DNA of 64,000 nucleotides from Podocnemis expansa (lineage: Eukaryota; Chordata; Testudines; Podocnemididae): the NCBI GenBank assembly GCA_007922195.1, contig ML681964.1, forward strand, positions 6,900,445 through 6,964,444. The letters are read 5' to 3'. The notes below the pieces were generated by a model. It had not been told where the DNA came from. It saw only the letters and a list, made by a program, of their open reading frames with translations, and ran no database searches. A program made the translations under genes and the position numbers. Below are positions 50,542 through 62,642 of this stretch, piece after piece; the stretch's first letter is position 1; every line of letters starts with the position of its first letter.

Positions 50542-51419
50542 CAGACTCAGGTCCACAAAGCATTTGGGTACCTAACTGTCTCTTACACCCAAGTTTTGGC
50601 ATCACTGAGATCCCTGACCCCCTGCCTGGAGGCCATCTAACCCTGCAGCGGTTAAATTCTGTGGTTAAGTTTTCATTGTTAAAATCCCCAAGTTGCCTAA
50701 GTTTCTGCCACTGGTCACTGCTCATATTCTAAAGATTATTCAGTTGAGGGATGTCACTTAAAATGCCACAACTGGCCTTTGGTCAACTTGACAGGATGTG
50801 AGAAAAACAAACAAACAATCTCATTAGCCATGATTCATTTTAGTAGCCCACAGAAAATTAACCAGCATTTCAATTAGAACCACGAAGAATACAATCATTA
50901 ACTCACACTCAAATCCATATTTATGGCCTCTGTTCTAGAGCCCTATATTTTAATCTAAAGCAACTAATCTAAATCTGACCAACCTGTTTTGTAATTACAA
51001 GTGCCTGGAAAATAAAGACGAGAACAAAAATGTTTTGGAGACCACCCATTCCAGAGATTCAGATCAAACCTACATAACAAACAGATGACACATTGGAAGA
51101 ATTTGGGAATTCCCAGCCAAAACCACCTAAATCATCTCTGCTCTAATGCTGCTAAATTACAAACTGTGATGGCAACAGTTTTAAATGAACACCAAACATG
51201 TTACAAACAGGAGCAATCACTTTGAAGATTTTTTTTTTGTTTTTTCTTTTTAAGTTAAAATGAAGTGCAGCGGGCTTAAAAAGTGCATGGTTTCTAGGGC
51301 AGAATTCTTTGTTTTATTTTAGTAAAATCCAAAAACGCATCATGGTTAACCATTTTGTTTGACGCAACCTACAGATTTACCTCTGATAACTTTTCTATTT
51401 CATATAACACTTGAACATA

Positions 51420-51676
51420 GACTAAAACAGCAGTTTCCAACCTTTCCCTTTATGTGAACCACTACAACATAACTGAAAGTTTTTGCGGACCACCAAGTAA
51501 GCAAGCCATTTTAAACATTTTTAATGTAGCCTATGACTGACGTGAGTCAAACTTGTATATCAAGGGTATTAAAAAAATACAGCTGCATTTACCTGTAGTC
51601 TATTTACTTGCAGTAATTACTTCCCTACCTCTCCATGGACCACCTGCAATACAGGTTGGAAACCACTAGACTAAAA
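51420..51676. mobile_element. Non-autonomous hAT-type element with perfect 8 bp duplication (51,428-51,668)
   Basis: GACTAAAA flanks both sides. The ends are CAGCAGTTTCCAACC and, inverted, TAGTGGTTTCCAACC. Length 241 bp, no coding sequence. Confidence 0.85.
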
Positions 51677-53025
51677 TATTGTTTTTCTTCACTACTGGAA
51701 TATCTATCTTTTTTATTTTGTTTTACACTTTAAAAAAAATGTAAGTTGTTTGATTACCAATGCATTATGAAACTATCTATTGTCAACAAAAAAACAGAGT
51801 TCTGATGGTGGACACTAGTAACAAGTTTCATTGTTCTTAAAACTGTGGTGTTTGTTTATTTATTTAAAAAAACCTTTTTTAAGAAAGGTCCAAGGGAAAA
51901 ATACTTTGTAAACAGAGAATTAAGACTGAGCATTTAATTAAAAAAGGTAATGAAATACTCCTTCCAACTTTGACTTTAAGTCTGCTCCTCATCCATTGTA
52001 ATTTATCTTCTCTTAGATGACATTGTCAACTCTGTCCTCTTCTGGAAGCCTGTATCAATATAATGGACGTGATACATGGTGGAGACCTAAAGTATATTGT
52101 AAGAATGCACTTAGGGGGAGGGTTATGTAGGAGACATGAAGTCTCTGATCCATTAATGGAGGATGAGGGTGTTGTATCACTGTAACTGATAGGTGTAGAT
52201 ACAGGAGGAAAGGTAGGGTGCAGGACACAACATCACAGTTGGAAGTTTAACTGAAAATTCAAACTTGCAAAGGCAGAAATTCTGTACGAAGTCACTTTTC
52301 TCCTCTGGGCAGTTTGTTTGTTTGGTTTTTTTTAAATCAAGGTGTATCGCATTTCAGAAGTACTCCAAATACAGAAACATCAAAGTATATTAAAAACCCA
52401 AAGCTTCCTTTCACCATGATCTCTTTATTTTTAAAAAAGTATATAAGTGCACAACCATAATTTTAGAAATAATTATTCCCTCCCACACACACTTTACCTG
52501 ATAAAAATTTATTCCATCCGCCACTGAACAAAGTGGTTATTCTGAGTTACCTAAGAGCTGCTCTTCAGGGCAGGTAATGCAAGTCTATTTTTGCATGCTC
52601 TACAGCATCAGACAAGTAATTAATACCACGAATAAGTCTGTAAGATGAAGACTACAGGCTGCAGACGGTTTCATCCTTGACACTTTCCCTCTCCTTTAAT
52701 TCATGTGGGATAGACAAGACAAGATCCCTTCAACTTCTCATTCATGTCTACTTCTCTGCAAGAGTTTGAGTACGTCTTGCACCTATTAAATTCCATAACC
52801 TAGTTTCCTTTTACAATACTCTCAATAAGCACTGAAACATCACAAAGAATTGAGAAATTAATCTGACCAGCCAAGACAGAGGGAGCCAAGATGATGCCTT
52901 AGGGCATGCACATTTAATTACTGTTTTCAGTGAAGTTGTTTCCACATCAAATATTTCCTGTCTCATTTTTAGGTCAAGGAAAGAAACTGCACCAAAAGAA
53001 AACTAAACCAAAACAAACCACATTG

Positions 53026-53054
53026 AAAACAAACAAACAAACAAACAAACAAAA
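53026..53054 (+). repeat. (CAAA)n microsatellite
   Basis: About six uninterrupted CAAA units. A GCCGCCACCACCACC stretch follows shortly after, at 53,063. Confidence 0.85.
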
Positions 53055-53384
53055 TGAAAATATGCCGCCACCACCACCAAAACACCTTCTGGACAGTTCT
53101 GACAATCTAACAGACAGTGTATCATGTGACTAAATAAATCAGAGCAATATTTTTTGCCCTCTTTAATTAGGGACAGCTTCCAGCTGCTCCCCCGTGTCAA
53201 GTGTAACTAAAATGATGGATTGACCAAGGATGAAATGCCTAGAAACTGTGGGGAACAGAGACCAGGGATGAGGCGGAGGGTTGGCTCTGTGTGCGCGCAT
53301 GCATGCGTGCTTCTTTAACAGGAAGCAGAGGAGGGATCAGGGAGATAATACAATAAAAATAGAATAGACTACTATTATACTGAT

Positions 53385-53420
53385 ATCCCCACCTGTAAAA
53401 TGGGGATAAACAAGAAGCAC
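53385..53420 (+). repeat. MIR-like tail fragment
   Basis: CACCTGTAAAATGGGGATAA is the hallmark 3' block of inverted MIR-type SINEs. Only this block is recognisable. Confidence 0.4.
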
Positions 53421-53968
53421 TTCAGTCTAAGAGTGAAAATGCATTTAAGTATTCTTCTTATCATTTCAGTAATAACTCGAACTATTTCTTAAAGGCATTG
53501 GTATTTTCAGTTGGAAAGTCACAACTATTTTCAAGGGTAAATAAATGCCTTACAAATCTTCCTATACTCCTAAACAGAAGAGAGAGATAGAGCCTATACA
53601 ACATTTCCATTTCAGAATTTGGAAGACTCCTTAAATATCTTATTTGTTTAATCAAAAGCTATCTTTGAAAAAAATGCCGATAAATATGTACGTTTGAAAC
53701 TGACAGGTAAACTTTATAGCAAATAAACTTCAGAAGAAGTTGAAGCAAGAACTAAGCACAATAGTTACTGCCCAACGTGGAAGGATATAATCTCATGTGT
53801 TAAAAATATTTTGGAGCTTTCTTAGTGAAAATCAAGTGGGATTTCTGTGTGCTATCAGAACACAAAGCTATTTTGCAAATGGCTGTGTTTAGCTGAGTGA
53901 AAACCAATGTGACACAACCCAACTAAACACTCAGTTCTATAGACAACATCAATCAGGTGAAGTACTTG

Positions 53969-54270
53969 CTACCTTAGGGCATGTCTAGACTGATGGCGGC
54001 AAATTTGCCACCATCAGCTAGGGCTTCTGGGAGCAGATGGTGGCAAGTGTGAACACACTGCATTGCTCCCGGAAGCCGACCCTGGAAGTCCTGGGGGTCA
54101 GGCGGCATAGGGGAAAGCCAACCACAAGCGATTTGCAGTTGGCTTTTCCCTAATATGTAATGGTGGCTAAGAAAGTTGCCGCCGTTTACACAAGGTATTT
54201 TATGGTCCTTGCATAAACGGCGGTTGACTACTGCCAAAAAAGCCCTAAGTGTAGACTAGGGCTTACCTTA
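53969..54270. mobile_element. Inverted-repeat DNA element (53,977-54,262)
   Basis: The left end GGGCATGTCTAGACT and the inverted right end GCCCTAGTCTACACT match at most positions. The flanks CTACCTTA and TTACCTTA agree at 7 of 8. Length 286 bp. An 8 bp duplication would fit the hAT superfamily, but the ends differ from the CAG...CTG elements. Confidence 0.7.
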
Positions 54271-55222
54271 CCTTGGTAGAAAGTACTATGCCCAGCAGTA
54301 AGTGTTTACAGGGCTGGAACCATAATTTGTATGGTTTATTTGTAGCAGTGGACTATTCTGAGGCAGCTACTAACCTATTTGAAAATCTTTTGTGGGAAGC
54401 CAACTCATTTAGATAGTTTTGCGGCAAAGTTTAAAAACTGAACTTTACTTCAAAGCTTAAAAAGAAAAACTTGATTACTGGTAGGGTCAAAAAGAGGCTT
54501 ACATTTTTCTCAAGGGTGTGTTGAAGCTCTGTGTAGTTTAGCAATAATTACATCAATTTAGAAACAAGTCCTAATAAAAAGGTTCAGAAGAAATTATTGC
54601 ATTTAACACTGGTTCCAAAATTGAAAATAAATCCAAATTACTCCACTCCCTGAGGGCTTTTACTTTCTCCAGCAATGGCTTCTCCCTCAGAGGTTCCCTC
54701 TGTCACTGAACACTGAAAGCTTATCCAACCATTTGTAGGAACAGTTCCTAAGCTTCCAATCTCATTACAGAGGGGGTGGACTGTTTTATAAAAGACCACA
54801 GTTACCACATATGCCTCTATATAAATATGCAAGGACAAAAATGCAAACTGTGAAATGTTGGTGGAATTAGTCTCAACCTTTGCAAATCTTTTTACTTTTT
54901 CCTGTAAAGTTACATTTCAATACAAAGACAAAAGACTTTACATCTCTGATTAAATGATAACCTGCATAGGAAACAAAAAGATTATCAGGATGAGTGAAAG
55001 ACTATTGCCTAACAATTGCTAATGGATTATGTAAATGACAGAAAGATGCTATGTTCTGCAAACCTAATCCTATGCTATTTTTACCCAGTTTCCTTCCTAC
55101 AGTTTGTCACCTGGACTATTAGCTACCAACATGAGGAAGGGCAGTGGAAGACCTGGCCCCCACCTGCTTGCAAGGCGTGGGGACATATCCATGGTGTTGT
55201 TACTCTCAGCAGGCAAATATTC

Positions 55223-55897
55223 ATTTAGAGCAGAGGTGTCAAACTCAGTGTGGGGGGCCACACTTGAAAGGAGACCTGTCACGGGCCATATGGCTGCATG
55301 GGCTCCCCAACCCTTTCCCCCTCCATGTTCAAAGCAGCCTGGGTTCCCCTTTCCCCTCCAAGCTCTGGCGCGCACACACACACACACACTCCTCCTTTCC
55401 CTTCATTCTTACTCACAGGCAGCCAGGTTTGGCTCCTGCTTCTCCCCTTCCTGCCAATCATTGTTAGTCATTCAGAATGCTAGCCTTTGGTTGGCTCATT
55501 CCTGGCTGGCCTTTGATTGGCTTGCTTCCATGTGGACCTCAGCCCTTTTTCCCTTTTTATTTGTGATTCATGCAATGTGCTGTCAATCAAATTAGCATGC
55601 TAACTGACTGACATTGTGGTGGCCTTCTGGAGACAACCTAGCCTGCTGTGGTTGAGACTCTGATTGGTTGGCAGACCACAGCAGAGCTGAGCTGGGATTG
55701 GCTGGAGCACTTTCTTTGTTGCCCTGTGCTATAATTCAGATTACGTGAGTGAGTCAGGAGGACACCTAGCCCTGCTGTGCCTGGGGCCTGTCTTGGGTGT
55801 TCCCTGCTGCAGACAGCTTCCAGGCACAGCCCAGGCAGTAGCTCTGCTGGCCAGATCTGCTCCTGTGGGCTTTAAGTTTGACACACCTGATTTAGAG
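55223..55897. mobile_element. Non-autonomous hAT-type element with perfect 8 bp duplication (55,231-55,889)
   Basis: ATTTAGAG flanks both sides. The ends are CAGAGGTGTCAAACT and, inverted, CAGGTGTGTCAAACT. The 659 bp interior is CT-rich and holds a short CA run (55,372-55,388). Open frames of up to 163 residues here are chance frames. Confidence 0.88.
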
Positions 55898-55959
55898 CCC
55901 TCCCCGACATGGACTGCTGGCTGGGGCCAAATATATTCATGGACCTCTTACAATAACTC

Positions 55960-55994
55960 TGGGGACAACCACAGGTTGAGAACCACTGCTCTAA
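55960..55994. repeat. Right end of another hAT-type element
   Basis: AGGTTGAGAACCACTG is the inverted form of the common end CAGTGGTTCTCAACCT. It is followed by CTCTAAAT. No matching left end was found; it may be a truncated copy abutting the previous element. Confidence 0.45.
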
Positions 55995-56754
55995 ATAATA
56001 AAGATGGGTTCTGGTGTCTACAAACCAATTTTCTTTCCAAGCCAACATTCATATTTCTATGGGGGGAAAAAAAACTTTAAAAATACTTAAATGGAGGAAG
56101 AAAACTCCTCAGGATAGAAATGTGTTGCATGTACCCCATTCTGTACCCATCTGAACAGATGACTCTAGAATGTCCCTTTTTCAGGACAGATCACTTCTGT
56201 GATTGATATTCCTTAGGACACTGGTGGTCCAGTTTTAAGATTGTTATGCATGCATATACAGTAGTTTAACACCAGCATGCAAAACAGAAAGGAGTCAAGG
56301 ACTATTCTTTGACAATTTAGTCCCCTTTGACTCCACGTTCCCCCTAATTTTGCATAGTCTGTGTGCAAAAAAAAATTACAAAACCTTATCTGAAACATGC
56401 TATTTGAAACTACCTTCTTAAAGTAGGACAAAAATATTAGCACTGTTGAATTTTTTTGTGCGTGCTTTATTCTGTGGTGTGCATGAGCTTCACAACCTGT
56501 GCGCGCGCGTGCACACCCATACACGGCTTAGAGGGAACATAGCTCTGACTAGAACACTACTATAACCGTCACTGTGTACCTGTAATAATGAAGCTAATAC
56601 CACAAGATGGCTAGCCAGAAGAAGAACTGATATTGCAGAGTTATGAGACACACAGTAACCTTCAAATAGTTGTTTTCACACAGAGAGACTTATGCAAAAT
56701 GAATCTGGTTAGTGATTAAAAAACTAATACCTCTTATTAATTAGTGCTTGTCCT

Positions 56755-56985
56755 CTGTAGGTCTCAAAGCACTTCGTGATCTTTTAATGAATTTACCTTC
56801 ACGACACTCGTCTGAGGTAGGGAAGCATTATTGCCATATTATTCCCATTTTACAGCTGGGTACTAAGACACAGAAAGGCTAAGTGATTTGTCTAGTTTCA
56901 CACAGGAAGCCTATGGCAGAGCAGGGAACAGAATGTGCATCTCTCACATATGAGGCCAGTGGTTTAAAGCTTTTTTCTAAGGTGA
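56755..56985 (+). repeat. MIR / CORE-SINE relic
   Basis: Ordered MIR blocks: TCTCAAAGCACTTCGTGA, GAGGTAGGGAAGCATTATTG, CATTTTACAGCTGGGTA, CAGAAAGGCTAAGTGATTTG, TTTCACACAGGAAG. Old and diverged, but better preserved than the copy at 9,575. Confidence 0.75.
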
Positions 56986-57247
56986 CCCAGCAACTGCATT
57001 TTATCTTTTTTGGAAGCCAACTGTAAAAAAAACTACTGCTAGCTAGTAGTGTCATCCCAGGCTTCAGAGCACCAGCTAAAGTGTGGGTGGCTGGGGTCGG
57101 AAGGGACAGGGGAGGGGCAGTATTCTCAGCCAGTCCCTCTCCTGCAAGCTACTGACTTTTTTTTACATTGCTGCTGCTGCCTCCGCCCAGTGTGGAGGAA
57201 CAGGATGCAGAGGTGGGCACAGCAGCACTTCCCAAGGCATATGCAAA

Positions 57248-57337
57248 ACAAACAAGGAGTCTAATGGCATTTTTAAAGACTAACAAATATATTTATTGCA
57301 TGAGCTGTTGTGGGAGAAAACCTCACTTTGTCAGACA
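57248..57337 (-). repeat. Palindromic retroposon, one arm
   Basis: AACAAACAAGGAGTCTAATGG, AAAGACTAACAAATA, GCATGAGCTGTTGTGGGAG, CACTTTGTCAGAC. The hammerhead-like boxes are mutated. Confidence 0.65.
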
Positions 57338-58397
57338 GGTAATGACGGGGGGAGCGGGGATGGACAGTGAGACACTGCAGGGATGGGCCTGATTTATCAG
57401 AAAAGTGATGGCAACTCACCTAGCCCCCTTCCAGGACTCACCATTTGTGAAATACTGCTTTAGGCTACTAGATAATCCTTCCTCCCACTTGAAGTAGATC
57501 AATTGCCCTTCTGCTTCCTTTAAACAGGACCCTTATCAAGCCTTTGTCTCTTTCATGCATCTCTTGAGATCACTGCATTCATATTAACTGATTCATAAAT
57601 TGCCATCACTTAAGTCAAATTTATTTTAAGATGGTTGGGACAAATTTTGGTTAACCAGACTGACACAAATTTGGTTAAAACTCACAGAATGAAAAAAAAA
57701 ACCAAACCAAAACTATATGATACTACCATATCATATATTTATTATTTATTGGAGATTGCTAAGTATTGTACAGTTGTGTACCACACAAGTCATAATAAAA
57801 TGCATTTAGCTATAGAATCAACAGCCTAGAAATTTATTCAACTGAGAGGTCTGGGATGAGAGTTTATGATCATAGTCTATTCTTCAACAGTTTGTCAAAA
57901 TAAAAACACAAGGCCATTATATAGTAGTTACTAAAAATAATTTATAACATTGTAGGTTATTAAATAATAGTGTCATTGCAGTTAATCAAGGTTTATTATA
58001 AAAACAGTGTCAGCAGATATATTCAAGGGTCAAGAATTTGACTTTAAAAATAAGAGTTCACTTAAAAGGTGACCTTCAAAGTATCTGAAATAAATTATTT
58101 GGGTTGTGTCCTTTTATTGCTATTTAATGAAGCATAAATGATAGAGGGTTTTCTTTGCCTTTTTTTTTCCTAAGTTTTATTTGTTTGGTTTTTTTAATCT
58201 TAGAAATATCAGCAATATGAAGTTTTGTCATCTCTAATTGTCCAGTAGGACACACTGCATGTTTCAGAGGACATATACAATTGGCTTTCATTCCATAACA
58301 GATAAGGCAGGTGCAGTGACTAACAAATAATCTACTTTTCCCAGAATGTTAGTCACCCATTTAAGTTAAATAAGTGTAAACAACCCCCCAAACCCCC

Positions 58398-58398
<1 letters not shown>

Positions 58399-58445
<47 letters not shown>

Positions 58446-58455
58446 NNNNNNNNNN

Positions 58456-58501
<46 letters not shown>
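58399..58501 (+). repeat. (CA)n microsatellite with assembly gap
   Basis: About 46 bases of CA repeat, ten N at 58,446-58,455, and another 46 bases of CA. The gap inside a dinucleotide array suggests that the true length is unknown. Confidence 0.97.
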
Positions 58502-58504
<3 letters not shown>

Positions 58505-60488
58505 TTAACATCGACAAATGTTTTCCCTCTTAGTTGGCTCTCGTCGTGATATCATTTTGCTAGTTCTTCAATTATCAGGATGCTTGACTACACAAGTGTT
58601 ACAAAGATGACTCAGTGAGGGTAACAGAAGCTGCAGCACATTTAAGGCATAAAGAGATGGAAAAGGGTATGATATAATACAGCATATAAATTGACATCAT
58701 CATCAGCAATATTTCTGTAAACTCATGCCCTCCTAAATACCACTTTTTAAAAAGGCATCAGCCTGCAAATAAACAGAAAAGACTTGCTGATAAATTAAAT
58801 GTTGGTAATAAGACAACAAAGGACTGCAGAAATTTTGCCTGATAAAGCCTAACTGCCAGAACTTAGGAACTTTTATCATCACTTCTGCTCCTGCAAAAAT
58901 GCAGACCTTCACTCATTGAATCTGACCCCCTTATTTTCAGTGTGCAATTTTAGCTCAAAAACATATTCTATTCACAAATATACACTGTAGCTAGATAAAA
59001 ACCTTGAAGTTTAGTAACACTTCAGAAAGATTCTCTCAGAGTCTGATCACCTAAATCATACAGGGAAATAACTGCTTTCTTCATAAGCTTCCTCAACTAC
59101 CTATAAAATTTACAGAAATTTATTTATGACATTTAACAGAATTCATGGGTGCCCTGCACTGCAGTCACACTGCTTGGACTAATCAACATAAACATATAAC
59201 TTGTACCAATCAGCCTGAGATGGAAAATACATGCTCACAAACCATTTTTTTAAGGGACAACAATTTAATTCTCATTTTTTCCATGTGCCTATGGAGGGGT
59301 CATCAGCCTTAGGAAGAAATTTAAATCATCCCTTTTAAAAAAAAAACAAAAAACACCTATGACTTAATATGAAAAAGCTTGTTAAATTTTCTTCCACCCA
59401 TCCACCAAGAAGTCAAAACAGGCATATTTCAAATATTCATTTCAATGGAATAATGAAGATATTCAAACAATAATACATATATTTCAACTCCAGAGCAGTA
59501 AATTAGTTTTAATGTCTCTAAATCAATCTCATAAAAATGTCAAAAAATTAAATGATGGCAGAGTCAAGTAAAATTCTTACTTTACAAATCTAAGATCAAT
59601 ATATCAGAGACTAAAGACGACAGTGTACATTCAAGTGAGTTGTTTCTTCTTCCCTTTTTTTTTCTTGTAATTAATAAGAAAAGTATCTCAATTTCAAAGT
59701 CAGCTGATATACCCTTTAATTAAGCAGCCTCTCAATAAGATTTACAAAAAAAGCCTGATTTTTTTAATCAAATGACCAAGTAAAATACTGATAGAACCCT
59801 TACAGCAAAGCAAACTCGTTTGAGGAGTACAAGGTCCTACAGACATTGTGTTAGTCATGAAAATCTGAAGAGCTGTGACATACTTATATAATGAGAAACT
59901 GTGTAACTAGATGTTAATCAGCCAAGTGTTGATACCAATAAAAATGGTATTAAACCAAAATAATACCAGAACAAACATTTAATCTTTCAGAATTGCAAAA
60001 ATCTAATCTACATATTTATATTCCATCTTTCAATCCATCAGTCAGCAAAGCTAGAAGCCTAAATTATGATCAGGCTAAAGTGACATTAAAGGTTAAATAC
60101 TGGAGAAACTGAAAGACGTGTGTAAATTTCAGTGTTCAGCTGTAAAACTCAATATTCTAAAGCAGATGTAAATTTAACTAAAGTATTAAGGAGAATCCTA
60201 TTGGGCAGATCTCTATTAAGTAGTTTTGTCATATGGATGGTTCATAATCTATATAAATTCTGCTGCAACCATATACAAATTCCTCTCTAACCAGAAAATA
60301 GTCTGTACTTTTAAACACAGTTTTCCTTTATAAACAATAGAGGTGATTAGAAGAACTTGGTCAGCTGGTAATGCAATATTTCTTCTCCAGGTCTAGAGAC
60401 TTGGATCACAGTTTAAACACTCACTTTGATATTGGACTTGTCTTCACTCCAGGACCAACAAAAGGCACACAAACACAGGAGTTGTCAT

Positions 60489-61100
60489 CCTGGATCAGAA
60501 GCATAGATATCTAGTCCAGTGTCCTGTTTTGTGACAGTGGTCAGAACCCAATGCTTCTGAAGGTAAAAGAATGTCCCACTAGACAGATGCAGGGTAATCT
60601 GCCCTCTATATCTAGTCTCATTCTAACATCTAAGGATGAGACTGGCTTAAACCCTGTGACATGAGATTTAATAGTCCTACCAAAACTTTGCATTTTCCAA
60701 AACTCATTGTTAATTGTAATTCTTTTGTATTTCCCACTTTTTATCATCATGAAATATCTCCTTTATGTGTACCTGGGAGAACTGATGCTCCTGAGCTCCA
60801 TCTCTGAACCATTCATTATTTTATACTTTTGGTATGACTCTGATTCACACCTTAGAAGAGAGAAGGAATTCCAGATTTTACAATCTCTTTTCACATGTGA
60901 GTTTCTCCAAGCCATTCTCATTGCCCTTCTCTGAACTCCCTCTTGTTCTGCAATATCTTGTCAAGATTGGGTAGCCAACACTATATACAGTAATCCAGAT
61001 GAGGCTACACCACTGATTTATATATAGGCATTACAATATTCTTAGCATTACTCAGCATCCTCACGTACACACAGAAAAAAGTCTATTGCACTTGTTGGCC
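60489..61100 (-). repeat. CR1 LINE 3' fragment, older lineage
   Basis: Inverted CR1 blocks are visible on the plus strand: GGATCAGAAGCATAGATATC, CCTTCTCTGAACTCCC, CAGTAATCCAGATGAGG, CACCACTGATTTATATATAGG. It is more diverged than the copy at 14,512 and from a different CR1 lineage. Confidence 0.65.
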
Positions 61101-62358
61101 CAAAATCTAATCATGGGTACACACGAAGATTGAAAAGATGAGGAACTGGTTTGAACTGTATTCCTAAAATAGAGGAGTTCCCACCGATCTCTCTTCAATG
61201 CCTGTTCCGTTAGCAAATTTCCTAACACAGCTAGGAGTCCCTTCAACAGGTGTCAGTTTGGAAGCACTCTGTGTGAAATCCTGCCCTCCATGAAGTCAAT
61301 GGAAAAAACTCCAACCGGGTCACACTTTCATCTGTTATGTGTATTACAAGAATATGGAGAAGCCCTCTTTGGATATCTAAAAGGCACAATTAATACAAGA
61401 ACTGGAATACATGATTATGGCTGCTCTTAATTACCCTCAGAAAAATAAGTAATTAAAGCATAAGCTACCCTCAGACCTGCCATTAGAAATCAAGTAGTTT
61501 CAAATCTTTGTTTTTTTTTTTTAAAAGGATAGAATTTTATTGCCATTATGCAACTTCAAAAGTTTACTTTCAGGCTTCTGCCAACAATTGGTGCTGCCAT
61601 CTCTACCCATTTTATAAATAAAAAGCTTGGTTTTAATCTTTATCTGAAAACTACAGCATCAGATTAATAACACAAGACCCTATATGAGAATTCACACTGC
61701 CTTATGAAGATGACAATTCTCTAAAGAAAGCAGTGTAAGGGTCTTCCTTTCAAACTACATAATTTAGTCTAAGTGCCTTTCATAAATTCACAATAAGAGA
61801 ATCTGCATACAACAAATACCTTGGCTAACCCCCAAAGATTTGTAATTGTTGTTCATATTAAGTCCTTACCAACTACTCTTCTCATGATAACTAAGGACAG
61901 AAATTAGCATACAAAGCAGCAGAAATACATTTTCTCCTTTCTAATATGTAGGAGTTGTACAGTTTAAAATTCCAAGATCCATTAACATAAATGCCAACCA
62001 CAATAGCTAACCCTTTTAAAACAGTTGCTACTTTACCCCTTATATGTCTCCACTCACTGCAATTAAGTCCACAATTTAAAGTGCCACCAAATAAAACGCC
62101 AAGACAGTGTCGTTACCTACCGTAACATCCCTACTATCCTCATCACTTTCTTTTCAGAACTGCAGTGATTTCACATATCACAATGTACTTAAATTTAACC
62201 ACCGTCATGGTCTCCCTCTGTACACTTATTAATCTTTCACAGGTTTTAGGTTCTATTCCTTACATTAAATGCCAGTTCAACATGGTTTTTCATGCAACTT
62301 GCTCAAAAATGGTGCATAATGAACCTTTTCTGGGAAGAATAGTAGATATCAGTAAGAG

Positions 62359-62420
62359 GGAGGGTGATCAGATGCCCTGATTTTATGGGGACAATCTGAA
62401 TATTTTGGGCTTTGTTGTAC
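62359..62420 (+). repeat. End fragment of an AGGGTGANCAGAT-type element
   Basis: GAGGGTGATCAGATGCCC followed by GATTTTATGGGGACAAT. Resembles the ends of the elements at 20,338 and 27,715; no opposite end was found. Confidence 0.45.
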
Positions 62421-62642
62421 ATAGCGGAAAGACCAAGGAAAAACACTTAGGGAGTCATAAGCCTGAAGAGGTAGAAAACAGGCAGAGAAAAAAAAACGCC
62501 AATTTTTCTACACCTTAGTCCTCCTCAATCTAAATTAAGGGGGAAGCACCTGAAACAAGTGGTTAAATATTCCTGCCACAACTTTTTTTTGATCAGGACT
62601 ATGAAATCTAAAGTTAACTGTGATATCTGTATAAAAGATGGC

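Noticed and set aside
55104..55595. 163-residue open frame
   Set aside because: It lies mostly inside the hAT-type element 55,231-55,889, is low in complexity and has no recognisable domain.
58399..58501. CRISPR-like or satellite array
   Set aside because: It is a plain CA dinucleotide microsatellite with no spacers.
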